Source: Beijerinckia sp. 28-YEA-48 (GTDB lineage Bacteria; Pseudomonadota; Alphaproteobacteria; Rhizobiales; Beijerinckiaceae). Taken from it: 64,000 bases of DNA. The notes under the pieces are model-generated. The model had not been told where the DNA came from. It did not search any database and saw nothing but the letters and a program-made list of their open reading frames with translations. Positions within the stretch are counted from its first letter, which is position 1. Every line of letters begins with the position of its first letter. Shown piece after piece: positions 1-7,933 of this stretch. The stretch lies in the NCBI RefSeq assembly GCF_900104955.1, contig NZ_FNSI01000001.1, positions 654,001 through 718,000 on the forward strand, given 5' to 3'. The translations under genes and the position numbers were made by a program.

Positions 1-233
1 TGATCGACGAATTGAGCCTTGGTCTCGCGCCGATCGTCATCCGCGATATCTATGCGGCTCTGCCGCGCGTCACGGCGGCGGGAACCTCCGCCATTATTGT
101 TGAACAGGATACGTCGCAGGCGCTGGCGGTGGCCAATCGCGTCTATTGCTTGCGCGGCGGACGGATCACGCTGGAGGGCACGCCAGCTTCCTTGACGCGC
201 GATGCCATTTCTGCAGCCTATTTCGGGGTGTGA
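1..233 (+). CDS. livF: Branched-chain-type ABC transporter ATPase, C-terminal part (LivF)
   Basis: Partial gene that begins before the window; about 76 C-terminal residues are visible. The reading frame opens with IDELSLGLAP, the end of the Walker B/D-loop region typical of LivF ATPases, then IIVEQD, the Q/H-switch region in which LivF-type proteins usually carry VEQN, and the family ending G-x-P-x-x-L...Y-F-G-V. It is one of the two cytoplasmic ATPases that drive a Liv/HAA-type importer. The stop codon overlaps the livH start (TGATG), which fits a translationally coupled transporter operon. The substrate cannot be read from this fragment; the adjoining beta-keto acid cleavage enzyme suggests a carboxylate or amino acid derivative rather than necessarily leucine (inference). 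Confidence 0.9.
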   Translation, partial: IDELSLGLAPIVIRDIYAALPRVTAAGTSAIIVEQDTSQALAVANRVYCLRGGRITLEGTPASLTRDAISAAYFGV

Positions 234-1102
234 TGATGGAATGGGCTAATGTGATCTTGCAGGGCATTCTGGTAGGCGGGCTCTACGCGCTGTTTGCCAC
301 CGGCCTGTCGCTGATCTTCGGCGTCATGCGGCTGGTCAATATTGCCCATGGCGATTTGATTGTTCTGGCTGCTTATGTGGCGATGCTGTGTGTGACGCAG
401 ACCTCGATCCACCCGCTGGTGGCGATCTTTCTGGTGGCGCCGGTGATGGCGGTCGCCGGTTATGGCTTGCAGCGAATCTTGTTCAATCGGACGCTCGGCG
501 CCGACCTGCTGCCGCCGCTACTGGTCAGTTTCGGTCTGTCGGTGATCATTCAGAACGTTCTGTTGCAGGTCTTCACCGCCGATAGCCGCAAGCTGAACGC
601 CGGCGCCATCGAAACCGCCACTCTGCCGCTCGTCAATGGTCTGTCGGTGGGGGTTCTGCCATTGTTGATGTTCGTCGCTGCGGTTGTGATCATCGCCGCT
701 TTGCAGTTCATGTTCTATTCGCTGCCGATTGGGCGGGCGCTGCGCGCCACGTCGGATGATCCGGAGGTGGCGCGGTTGATGGGCTATGACAATCGCCATC
801 TCTTCGCAGTGGCGATGGCGCTGTCGCTTGCTGTCGTCGCTGTGGCCGGTGTCTTTCTAGCTGTGCGCTCCAATTTCGATCCGGCGCTCGGACCGTCACG
901 ATTGATCTATGGATTCGAGGCGGTGATCATCGGTGGTCTCGGCAATCTGTGGGGCACTTTGGCGGGTGGCGTTATCCTCGGTGTTGCCCAGGCCATCGGC
1001 GCCAAGATTGATCCGGGCTGGCAATTGCTGGCGGGCCATTTGGTTTTTCTCGCTGTCCTGGCATTTCGGCCGGAAGGGCTATTTCCGAAGGTGGAAGGAT
1101 GA
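233..1102 (+). CDS. livH: Branched-chain-type ABC transporter permease LivH
   Basis: Inner-membrane permease of 289 residues, normal length for LivH. The start chosen is the ATG that overlaps the livF stop; a second ATG follows immediately at 236. The N-terminal segment has the LivH signature GLYALFATGLSLIFGVMRLVN followed by IAHGD, and there are about eight hydrophobic segments. The loop near residue 190 (RALRATSDDPEVARLMGY) matches the coupling EAA-like region that contacts the ATPase. It pairs with LivM, whose gene overlaps by 4 bp. Family assignment is firm; transported substrate is unknown. Confidence 0.93.
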   Translation: MMEWANVILQGILVGGLYALFATGLSLIFGVMRLVNIAHGDLIVLAAYVAMLCVTQTSIHPLVAIFLVAPVMAVAGYGLQRILFNRTLGADLLPPLLVSFGLSVIIQNVLLQVFTADSRKLNAGAIETATLPLVNGLSVGVLPLLMFVAAVVIIAALQFMFYSLPIGRALRATSDDPEVARLMGYDNRHLFAVAMALSLAVVAVAGVFLAVRSNFDPALGPSRLIYGFEAVIIGGLGNLWGTLAGGVILGVAQAIGAKIDPGWQLLAGHLVFLAVLAFRPEGLFPKVEG

Positions 1103-2142
1103 GCGCGCCGTCCTTTCGTATTTCCCGTTCGACGCCGGAAAGCCGTGTCGCGCTGGTGCTCGGTATCCTCGCGCTTGTGGCGCTGATTGCGGGTCCTTAT
1201 TGGATCGACCGCAATGGCATGCGCATCGTCGGCGAGTTTCTGATCTATCTCAGCCTCGCCAGCATGTGGAATCTGCTCGCCGGTTATGCCGGGCTCGTCT
1301 CCGTTGGGCAGCAAGCTTATGTCGGTTTCGGCGGCTATTTTCTTTTCGCCTGGGCGATCTTGCTCGGATGGCCGCCGCTGCTCGCCATTCCTTTCGCCGG
1401 CATTGCCGGTGCGATTGTCGCGCTGCCGGTGTCGCTGCTCGTCTTCCGGCTGAAGGGGGCTTACTTTGCCATCGGCACCTGGGTGGTGGCGGAAGTCTTT
1501 CTGCTGCTGGCGGCGCAGATTTCTGTGCTGGGCGGCGGCTCGGGCATCAGCCTGCCGATCGCGGTGGTGCGTTCCATCGCCGAGAGCCGCGATGGCCGCG
1601 ACATGGCGATTTATTGGTCGACCCTTGGGGTTGCGGTCGTGATCCTGATCGGCACCTACCTCCTGCTGCGTTCGCGTTGGGGATTGGCGTTGCAGGCGAT
1701 CCGCGATGGTGAACTGGCGGCGGCGACGTCCGGCGTCAGCGTCGCGGCGGCGAAACGACTGCTCTATGTGGTCGCTGGCGCTGGTGGCGCGATGATCGGC
1801 ACGCTGATTTTTCTCGCTAAGCTGCGCATTTCGCCGTCGGCTGCTTTCAGCGTCAACGATTGGACGGCCTTTGTTATCTTCATCACCGTGATCGGGGGGA
1901 TCGGGCGCATCGAGGGGCCTATTGTGGGAACCTTCGTCTATTTCCTGTTGCGCGGTGTGCTGTCCGATCTCGGCCCGACCTATCTCATCATTCTTGGCGC
2001 CGTTGCTGTCGGCGTCATGCTGTTTGCGCCGAAAGGCCTGTGGGGGCTGGTGGCCGATCGTTTCGGCTGGCAGCTCTTCCCGGTCAGCCGTCGCCTCGTT
2101 CTTGACCCATCCGTATCTGTCGTAACCTCAAAAGGAGCATGA
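1099..2142 (+). CDS. livM: Branched-chain-type ABC transporter permease LivM
   Basis: Second permease of the importer, 347 residues. ATGA overlap with livH supports the start at 1099. The membrane segment with SLASMWNLLAGYAGLVSVGQ near residue 50 is the LivM hallmark, and the coupling region (ALQAIRDGELAAATSGV) lies near residue 200. It ends with LFAPKGLWGL, the usual LivM terminus, plus a short tail. The next gene begins only 1 bp after the stop, so transporter and downstream enzyme are probably made from one transcript. Confidence 0.93.
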   Translation: MSAPSFRISRSTPESRVALVLGILALVALIAGPYWIDRNGMRIVGEFLIYLSLASMWNLLAGYAGLVSVGQQAYVGFGGYFLFAWAILLGWPPLLAIPFAGIAGAIVALPVSLLVFRLKGAYFAIGTWVVAEVFLLLAAQISVLGGGSGISLPIAVVRSIAESRDGRDMAIYWSTLGVAVVILIGTYLLLRSRWGLALQAIRDGELAAATSGVSVAAAKRLLYVVAGAGGAMIGTLIFLAKLRISPSAAFSVNDWTAFVIFITVIGGIGRIEGPIVGTFVYFLLRGVLSDLGPTYLIILGAVAVGVMLFAPKGLWGLVADRFGWQLFPVSRRLVLDPSVSVVTSKGA

Positions 2143-2143
2143 C

Positions 2144-3088
2144 ATGGCGAAAAAGCCGTCCAGCAACAAAGTCATCATTACCTGCGCGGTCACGGGCGGT
2201 ATTCATACGCCCACCATGTCGGAATATCTGCCGATTACGCCCAACGAAATAGCCGAACAGGCGATCGCTGCTGCGGAAGCTGGCGCCTCGATCCTGCATT
2301 TGCATGCGCGTGACCCGAACGATGGCCGGCCGACGCCAGATCCGAAAGTGTTCATGCAGTTCCTGCCGCGCATCAAGCAGGCCACCGATGCGGTGGTGAA
2401 CATCACCACCGGTGGTGGCCTACAGATGACCGTCGAGGATCGTCTCGCCGCGCCGTTGCAGGCGTCGCCGGAAATGTGCTCACTCAATATGGGATCGATG
2501 AACTTCGCCCTTCATCCTTTGGCGGATCGTTACAGCAATTGGAAGCATCCCTGGGAAGAACCCTATCTGCGCTCGTCCAAGGGCGGCATCTTCCGCAATA
2601 CGTTCGACGATATTGAGAAGATTTATCGCCTGCTTGGCGAGGGCCATGGCACGAAGTTCGAGCATGAGTGCTACGATGTCGGCCATCTCTACAATCTGGC
2701 CCATTGCCTCGACGCGGGCCTGTTCAAGCCGCCGGTGTTCCTGCAGCTTATTTTCGGCATTCTCGGTGGCATCGGCACCGATCCGGAAAATCTGATTTTC
2801 ATGAAGCAGACGGCTGATCGGTTGTTTGGCGATGAATATCGCTGGTCGGTTCTCGCTGCTGGTCGCTTCCAGATGCCGTTCGCCACGCAAGCGGCGATGA
2901 TGGGCGGCAATGTGCGCGTTGGTCTTGAGGACTCGCTGTTCATCGGGCGCGGCAAGCTCTCGACGTCCAACGCGGAGCAGGTGAAGAAAATCCGCCACAT
3001 CATCGAAGAGCTGGGCTACGAGGTCGCCAATCCGACCGAGGCGCGTGCCATGCTCGGCCTCAAGGGTGCCGATCTGGTGAAGTTCTAG
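2144..3088 (+). CDS. Beta-keto acid cleavage enzyme (BKACE, DUF849)
   Basis: A 314-residue TIM-barrel protein of the BKACE family, founded on Kce (3-keto-5-aminohexanoate cleavage enzyme). These enzymes condense a beta-keto acid with acetyl-CoA to give acetoacetate and a new acyl-CoA. Visible family features are the N-terminal ITCAVTGG strand, the metal-binding histidines in ILHLHARDP (about residues 47-53), the NITTGGG motif near 85, and VGLEDSLF near 267, which carries the conserved acidic residue. The ribosome site AAAGGAG lies just before the ATG. It directly follows livFHM, so the imported solute may feed a beta-keto acid pathway (inference). The exact keto acid cannot be predicted. Confidence 0.88.
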   Translation: MAKKPSSNKVIITCAVTGGIHTPTMSEYLPITPNEIAEQAIAAAEAGASILHLHARDPNDGRPTPDPKVFMQFLPRIKQATDAVVNITTGGGLQMTVEDRLAAPLQASPEMCSLNMGSMNFALHPLADRYSNWKHPWEEPYLRSSKGGIFRNTFDDIEKIYRLLGEGHGTKFEHECYDVGHLYNLAHCLDAGLFKPPVFLQLIFGILGGIGTDPENLIFMKQTADRLFGDEYRWSVLAAGRFQMPFATQAAMMGGNVRVGLEDSLFIGRGKLSTSNAEQVKKIRHIIEELGYEVANPTEARAMLGLKGADLVKF

Positions 3089-3089
3089 A

Positions 3090-3133
3090 GCATTTTCGAG
3101 CGAAGTGGACGCCGGTTCGCGTGAAGAAAATGC
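3090..3133. repeat. Intergenic hairpin repeat (Rhizobiales-type)
   Basis: GCATTTTC at 3090-3097 is the reverse complement of GAAAATGC at 3126-3133, with a 28-bp spacer rich in AGCGAAGTGGACGCC and GGTTCGCGTGAAG. From memory, this sequence type recurs between genes in Hyphomicrobiales genomes. It sits just after the BKACE stop codon. Confidence 0.55.
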
Positions 3134-3147
3134 GTCAAAATAGAAAG

Positions 3148-3176
3148 CTAGAGCTCGGTTCTGGACCGAGCTCTAG
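3148..3176. terminator. Hairpin between convergent genes
   Basis: CTAGAGCTCGGT (3148-3159) pairs perfectly with ACCGAGCTCTAG (3165-3176) across a 5-base loop. It lies between the convergent BKACE and MBL genes, 2 bp from the stop of the latter. There is no long T-run, so intrinsic termination is likely but not certain. Confidence 0.5.
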
Positions 3177-3178
3177 GA

Positions 3179-4006
3179 TTACTGGCGGTCCGCGGTGCCA
3201 TCATCGCGGACCGCTTTGACATAGCGGGCGACAGAGCTGCGCACCGCCTCTTTACCGCCTTGCTTGATATCGCGCTCGAAGAAAGCGCCGTAGATGACAT
3301 CGAAGGCGAAAGGTTCGAGGGCGCGGCCGATCCGTTCGACGGAGGGGGCGGAGAGCGGCAGATAATTGGGATAGCTGCGCATGAAGGCCACGTGCTTGTG
3401 GTCTGCAGCCACCTGGGCGATGTCACCGGTCAACAGCGCGCCGCGTCCCGCGCCCCCTTTGGCCCAATGCAGCACCGCGCCGCCAGCGAAGTGACCACCG
3501 CAGTGGATCAGGGTTACACCCTCCGCCAGGGCGAGCGTTTCGCCTTCCCAGAAACGGATGGCCGGATCGGGCCGCATCACCCATTGGTGGTCCGCCTGGT
3601 GCAGATGGATCGGCGCGTTGAAGGCATGGCTCCAATCCACCATCGTCGAATAATAATGCGGATGGGAAATGGCGATGGCGGCGAGGCCGCCGAGGCCGTT
3701 GACGATGTCGATCGTCGCCTGGTCGAGCAGGGGCACGCATTCCCACAAAATATTGCCGATCGATGTGCGCAGGATCTGGGCGCGCTGGCCGATGGCGAAC
3801 ACCGGAGTGGTGGCGAGGCCGAGTAGGCCGTCTTCCAGGGTGCGGAAGGCGTTCATGTGGCGCCGGCCGATCGCCTCTATCACCGTCCATTGCTGGCCGG
3901 AGAGGGGAACATATTGCCGCTCGTCCTCGCAGATCGGGCAGTTGCTGGGTTCCCTGTCGCTTGGCGGGAAGCCGGTGCCGCAGGTGATGCAAATAAAGGA
4001 CTGCAT
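3179..4006 (-). CDS. MBL-fold metallohydrolase-like protein with N-terminal Cys pairs
   Basis: A 275-residue protein. The first 30 residues hold two Cys pairs (CITC and CPIC), a probable zinc ribbon. A metallo-beta-lactamase fold follows: the usual HxHxDH motif reads HPHYYS near residue 113, then HCGGHFAGG near 170 and LLTGDIAQV near 193, which supply the later His and Asp ligands. Asp and the third His of the first motif are therefore replaced; similar HPHYYS-type variants form their own subfamily, so this is probably inherited rather than decay. Function unknown. The start is preceded by AAGGGG. It converges on the BKACE gene and diverges from the gene at 4179. Confidence 0.75.
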   Translation of the reverse strand: MQSFICITCGTGFPPSDREPSNCPICEDERQYVPLSGQQWTVIEAIGRRHMNAFRTLEDGLLGLATTPVFAIGQRAQILRTSIGNILWECVPLLDQATIDIVNGLGGLAAIAISHPHYYSTMVDWSHAFNAPIHLHQADHQWVMRPDPAIRFWEGETLALAEGVTLIHCGGHFAGGAVLHWAKGGAGRGALLTGDIAQVAADHKHVAFMRSYPNYLPLSAPSVERIGRALEPFAFDVIYGAFFERDIKQGGKEAVRSSVARYVKAVRDDGTADRQ

Positions 4007-4062
4007 GGAACCCCTTGTCGTTGAGCGAACCGATAGTGCGATGTTGCCGCGGATTTCCCAAG

Positions 4063-4106
4063 AATTGGTTCTGAAAGAGTTGGTTTCAAAGAACTGGTTT
4101 TCAAAG
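4063..4106. repeat. Three tandem 14-15 bp repeats
   Basis: Copies are AATTGGTTCTGAAAG (4063-4077), AGTTGGTTTCAAAG (4078-4091) and AACTGGTTTTCAAAG (4092-4106). They abut each other and lie in the 172-bp divergent intergenic region upstream of both neighbouring genes, where a regulator could bind in an iteron-like array. Confidence 0.6.
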
Positions 4107-4178
4107 CGCGGATCCGCAGGCTAGAAGGCACTGACGGGTCGATGAACAGACTCAAGAGGAAACGCGAGGCAGGGTTCC

Positions 4179-5168
4179 ATGCGACAGCTGAAGCTGACGA
4201 TTGCGACGACGGACTATGACCATTTTCGGGATTTTCGCACCGGTGCGGTGCAGGCGGAGGGGATCGACCATACCTGGCTGACGCTCGGCCACCATGAGGT
4301 CTTCGCCCGTTTCACGCTCAACCGGGAATGGGATGTCTCGGAATTGAGCTTCGCCAAATTCATGACGCAGGTGACGCGCGAGGATAGCGACATCGTCGGC
4401 CTGCCGATCGTCTGTTCGCGGCTATTCCGCTTCAGTTCGTTTTACGTCAACAAGAAGAGCGGCATCAAAACCGTCCAGGACCTGAAGGGCAAACGGGTGG
4501 GATCGCCGGAGTGGGCGCATTCGGCCGCCGTCTATATGCGAGGATGGATGCACAACGAGGCCGGGGTCAAGCTGCAGGATGTGCATTGGTATCAGGCCGG
4601 CGCCAATGCGCCGGGCCGGGTGGAGAAGGTCGAGCTGAACCTGCCACCTGGTGTCGAAATCACCCGCGTGGCCGACAAATCACTGTCGCAGATGCTGGCA
4701 TCCGGCGAGATCGATTGCGCCATCATCGCCCGGCCGCCGACTTGTTTCCTGGAAGGCCATCCGGATGTGGTGCGGCTCTATCCTGACTATCTCGGGATGG
4801 AGGAGGAATACTACCAGCGCACCAAAGTCTGGCCGATCATGCACATCATCGCTGTGCAGAAGCACATTGTCGATGAAAATCCGTGGGTTGCCCGCAATCT
4901 GGTCAATGCTTTCGAGGAATCGAAGCGGCGCAGCGTCGAGCGCCTGCTCGATCCGGCGGTCTCGCGCTATCCGCTGGCCTGGCTGCCGACCTATGGTCGA
5001 AAAATGCGCGATATGTTCGGCGGCGACCCGTTCCCGTTCGGAATTGAGGCCAATCGGCCGACTTTCGAGCAGATGCTCCTCTACACTTACCAGCAGGGGA
5101 TCGCCCATAAACACGTGACGCCGGAGGATCTGTTTCCGAAGGGCGTGATGACCAAAATTGTAGTTTAG
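4179..5168 (+). CDS. Periplasmic-binding-fold protein, 4,5-dihydroxyphthalate decarboxylase-like
   Basis: A 329-residue protein with the type 2 periplasmic-binding fold. It resembles the 4,5-dihydroxyphthalate decarboxylase/NMT1-like family: N-terminal LTIATTDYDHF, then DLKGKRVGSPEW near residue 105 (the loop before the second domain), and EIDCAIIARPP near 180. There is no signal peptide, which argues for a cytoplasmic enzyme rather than a solute-binding protein. Family members are annotated both as decarboxylases and as ABC substrate-binding proteins, so the function stays open. An AGAGG and a GAGGCAGGG lie upstream of the ATG. Confidence 0.7.
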   Translation: MRQLKLTIATTDYDHFRDFRTGAVQAEGIDHTWLTLGHHEVFARFTLNREWDVSELSFAKFMTQVTREDSDIVGLPIVCSRLFRFSSFYVNKKSGIKTVQDLKGKRVGSPEWAHSAAVYMRGWMHNEAGVKLQDVHWYQAGANAPGRVEKVELNLPPGVEITRVADKSLSQMLASGEIDCAIIARPPTCFLEGHPDVVRLYPDYLGMEEEYYQRTKVWPIMHIIAVQKHIVDENPWVARNLVNAFEESKRRSVERLLDPAVSRYPLAWLPTYGRKMRDMFGGDPFPFGIEANRPTFEQMLLYTYQQGIAHKHVTPEDLFPKGVMTKIVV

Positions 5169-5269
5169 GAGGCGTAACCCTTTGGTCGGTCAGCGAAAGA
5201 GGGATGTTGATCTGGATAATTACGTTATAAAAGCGTAATATTATATTTTATCCTAAACATAAAAGTGAA

Positions 5270-5298
5270 TTGACGTTATAGTCGTCGGCGCTTAGATG
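5270..5298 (+). promoter_or_regulatory. Candidate promoter of the cys operon in an AT-rich leader
   Basis: TTGACG (5270-5275), 17-bp spacer, TAGATG (5293-5298). It lies in a conspicuously AT-rich stretch (about 5215-5285) in an otherwise GC-rich window, with a direct repeat ACGTTATA at 5222-5229 and 5273-5280 that could bind a CysB-like activator (inference). Confidence 0.45.
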
Positions 5299-5359
5299 AA
5301 TGGAACAATTCCAGATTATCTCTGGATTATGGCGTTCCTCAGCCCAGGAGCCTTCGACT

Positions 5360-5686
5360 ATGTCTAATCCGAAGCGGGTGCCGCTTCCGGCCATGCTGTT
5401 GGCCAATGACCTGCTGGACGGCGATGTCGTCTTCAGCACCGGTGCTGGCTGGACGCGCGATCCAGCCGAGGCGGTGATCGCTTACGACGATGTGACCGCC
5501 GACAAATTGGAAGCTCATGCCAAGGCGGCTTTCGCCGCGCAGCTGGTCGTCGACGCCTATCTCGTTGACGTCGACATTGACGCGGAAGGGCGGCCGACGC
5601 CGCGCCATTTCCGCGAACGTTTCAAGACATTGGGGCCCAGCAACCGGCCCGATCTCGGCAAACAGGCGATCTACCGGACGCAGTAA
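5360..5686 (+). CDS. DUF2849 protein, sulfite-reductase operon accessory
   Basis: Small 108-residue protein of the DUF2849 family, found almost only beside cysI/cysG in alphaproteobacteria. Typical features are LPAMLLANDLLDGDVVF at the start, AEAVIAYD near residue 35, and a C-terminal RFKTLGPSNRPDLGKQ-type segment. The start at 5360 is chosen over an in-frame ATG at 5300 because AGGAG precedes it by about 10 bases and the family begins here. Role is unknown; the conserved linkage suggests support of siroheme-dependent sulfite reduction. First gene of the cys operon. Confidence 0.85.
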   Translation: MSNPKRVPLPAMLLANDLLDGDVVFSTGAGWTRDPAEAVIAYDDVTADKLEAHAKAAFAAQLVVDAYLVDVDIDAEGRPTPRHFRERFKTLGPSNRPDLGKQAIYRTQ

Positions 5687-5739
5687 TGTGTTCGAACGCT
5701 ATTGCGCCCGAGATATCAGCCGATCGCAAGGATTGAAAA

Positions 5740-7422
5740 ATGTACCGCTATGATGAGTTCGATGAACGGTTTGTCCGCGAGCGCGTCGCGCAGTTTCGCG
5801 ATCAGGTCGCGCGCCGGCTCGACGGATCGCTGAGCGACGATGAGTTCAAGCCGCTGCGGCTGAAGAACGGCGTCTATCTGCAGTTGCATGCCTATATGCT
5901 GCGGATTGCCGTGCCTTACGGCACCTTGGCCTCGCGCCAACTGCGGCAGCTGGCTTTGATCGCCGATCGTTACGATCGTGGCTACGGTCATTTCACCACC
6001 CGGCAGAACATGCAGTTCAACTGGCCGAAACTGCGTGACGTGCCCGACATTCTGGGCCTGTTGGCCGATGTGGAAATGCATTGCATCCAGACTTCGGGCA
6101 ATTGCATTCGCAACGTTACCGCCGACCATTTCGCGGGCGTCGCTGCCGATGAGCTGGAAGATCCGCGTCCGACCGCCGAACTCATTCGGCAATGGTCGAG
6201 CCTGCATCCGGAATTCAGCTATCTGCCGCGCAAGTTCAAGATCGCGGTGACGGGCGCTGAGCATGATCGCGCTGCCGTGAAGGTGCACGACATTGGTTTG
6301 CGCATTCTCAAGCATCCGCAGACCGGCGAGATCGGCTATGAGGTCATCGTTGGTGGCGGCCTGGGACGCACGCCGCTGATCGGCAAAGTGATCCGCGAAT
6401 TCTTGCCGAAGGACGAGCTGCTCGCCTATCTCGAAGCGGCGATGCGCGTTTATAATCTCGAAGGCCGCCGCGACAATAAATATAAGGCGCGGGTGAAAAT
6501 CCTGGTGCACGAGATCGGCGCCGAGGAATTTCGCAAGCGCGTCGAGGCCGAATACGCCAAGCTCAATGGCCCCTCGATCAATGCCGATCCGGCCGAGGTC
6601 GAGCGGATTGCTGCTTATTTCGCGCCGCCGACCTATCAGAAATTGCCAGGCGACTCGAAGGCCTATGCGGCGCAGCGCGCCGCCAACACGGCCTTCGCAC
6701 AATGGGCCGATGCCAGCGTGTTTCAGCATCGCGTTCCCGGCTATGCGGCGCTGACGATTTCGCTCAAGACCATCGGTGAAGCGCCTGGCGATATCACCTC
6801 GGCGCAGATGCGCACCGTCGCCGATCTGGCGGAGAAATATTCCTTCGACGAATTGCGTGTGACCCATATGCAGAACGTGGTTCTGCCGAATGTGAAACAG
6901 TCCGACCTGTTCGCGATCTGGAACGCGCTGCGCGAAGCGGGGCTGGCCGAAGCCAATGTCGGGCTTGTCACCGACATCATCGCTTGCCCCGGCCTCGACT
7001 ATTGCGCTTTGGCGACGGCGCGGTCGATTCCGATTGCCCAGGCCATTGCCAAGCGGTTTCAGGATCAGCAGCGTCAGCGCGAGATCGGTCCTCTCGGGAT
7101 CAAGATCTCCGGCTGCATCAACGCCTGCGGCCACCACCATGTCGGCAATATCGGCATTCTCGGCCTTGAGAAGAACGGCGTCGAGAATTACCAGATCACG
7201 CTCGGCGGTGACGCGACGGAGAATGCCGCGATCGGTGATCGACTGGGGCCTGGCATCGATGCGGACGAAGTGCCGGACGCGATCGAGAGGCTGGTCGAAG
7301 TCTATCTGAGCGAGCGCCAGAAGGACGAACCATTCATCGATACGGTGCGGCGAGTTGGTGTTGCTCCATTCAAGGATGCGTTCCTGGCCAAAAGCAAGGA
7401 GGCTGAACATGCCGTTGCTTGA
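5740..7422 (+). CDS. cysI: Assimilatory sulfite reductase hemoprotein (siroheme, 4Fe-4S)
   Basis: A 560-residue nitrite/sulfite reductase that reduces sulfite to sulfide in the cytoplasm. It has the two ferredoxin-like half-domains (TTRQNMQFNW near residue 87 marks siroheme binding) and the cluster cysteines C416 and C422 (CPGLDYC) plus C459 and C463 (CINAC), which ligate the coupled 4Fe-4S/siroheme centre. Context beside DUF2849, DUF934 and cysH favours sulfite over nitrite as substrate. No cysJ flavoprotein is nearby, so electrons may come from ferredoxin or another donor. Overlaps the DUF934 gene by 14 bp. Confidence 0.92.
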   Translation: MYRYDEFDERFVRERVAQFRDQVARRLDGSLSDDEFKPLRLKNGVYLQLHAYMLRIAVPYGTLASRQLRQLALIADRYDRGYGHFTTRQNMQFNWPKLRDVPDILGLLADVEMHCIQTSGNCIRNVTADHFAGVAADELEDPRPTAELIRQWSSLHPEFSYLPRKFKIAVTGAEHDRAAVKVHDIGLRILKHPQTGEIGYEVIVGGGLGRTPLIGKVIREFLPKDELLAYLEAAMRVYNLEGRRDNKYKARVKILVHEIGAEEFRKRVEAEYAKLNGPSINADPAEVERIAAYFAPPTYQKLPGDSKAYAAQRAANTAFAQWADASVFQHRVPGYAALTISLKTIGEAPGDITSAQMRTVADLAEKYSFDELRVTHMQNVVLPNVKQSDLFAIWNALREAGLAEANVGLVTDIIACPGLDYCALATARSIPIAQAIAKRFQDQQRQREIGPLGIKISGCINACGHHHVGNIGILGLEKNGVENYQITLGGDATENAAIGDRLGPGIDADEVPDAIERLVEVYLSERQKDEPFIDTVRRVGVAPFKDAFLAKSKEAEHAVA

Positions 7423-7933
7423 TCGTTCCGGCTTGAAGCCGGAGACTTTTGCGCGGGCCGAAAGCCTGATTGATGCGGCCGGTGACGTCATCGTGCCGTG
7501 GGCGAATGTGCAGGCCGTGATTGAAATTGGCGCGGGCAATCATCGCCTGGGCGTCGATGTGCCGAACAACCTTCCTGTCGATGACATTCTGCCGTTGGCC
7601 GATAAGTTCGATCTGATTTCGGTACCTTTCCCGTCCTTCGCGGATGGTCGCGGTTTCAGCATCGCCAGGCAATTGCGGGATCGTGGCTATCGCGGTGTGC
7701 TGCGGGCGCAAGGCAAGCTGATTGCCGATCAGTTCGCCTATGCGCTGGCCTGTGGCTTTGATGAGGTTGAGCCGGCCGACGATGTCTTCGCGCGCCAGCC
7801 GGTCGAGCAATGGTTGGCGGCTGCGTCGCGCATCACCGCTGTGTATCAGCGCGGGTACAACGGCGCGGCGAATATTCTTGACCAGCGTCGCGCCGCGCGC
7901 GCCGCCAAGGTTGCCGAGGTCAGCCATGTCTGA
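7409..7933 (+). CDS. DUF934 protein, oxidoreductase-associated
   Basis: A 174-residue member of DUF934, a family linked to cysI/cysH in proteobacteria. The start at 7409 is set by the strong site AAGGAGG about 7 bases upstream, and places the start inside the last codons of cysI. The segment LGVDVPNNLPVDDI and the later SFADGRGFSIARQLRDRGY are characteristic. No catalytic motif is evident. Its stop overlaps the cysH start, so it is translated with the pathway. Confidence 0.85.
   Translation: MPLLDRSGLKPETFARAESLIDAAGDVIVPWANVQAVIEIGAGNHRLGVDVPNNLPVDDILPLADKFDLISVPFPSFADGRGFSIARQLRDRGYRGVLRAQGKLIADQFAYALACGFDEVEPADDVFARQPVEQWLAAASRITAVYQRGYNGAANILDQRRAARAAKVAEVSHV

Noticed and set aside
3148-3176. 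Transposon inverted repeat end
   Set aside because: No transposase or target duplication nearby; position between convergent stops fits a transcription hairpin better.
5716-7539. 607-codon open frame on the minus strand
   Set aside because: It lies entirely opposite cysI and the start of the DUF934 gene, has no domain pattern, and results from the third-position GC bias of the true gene.
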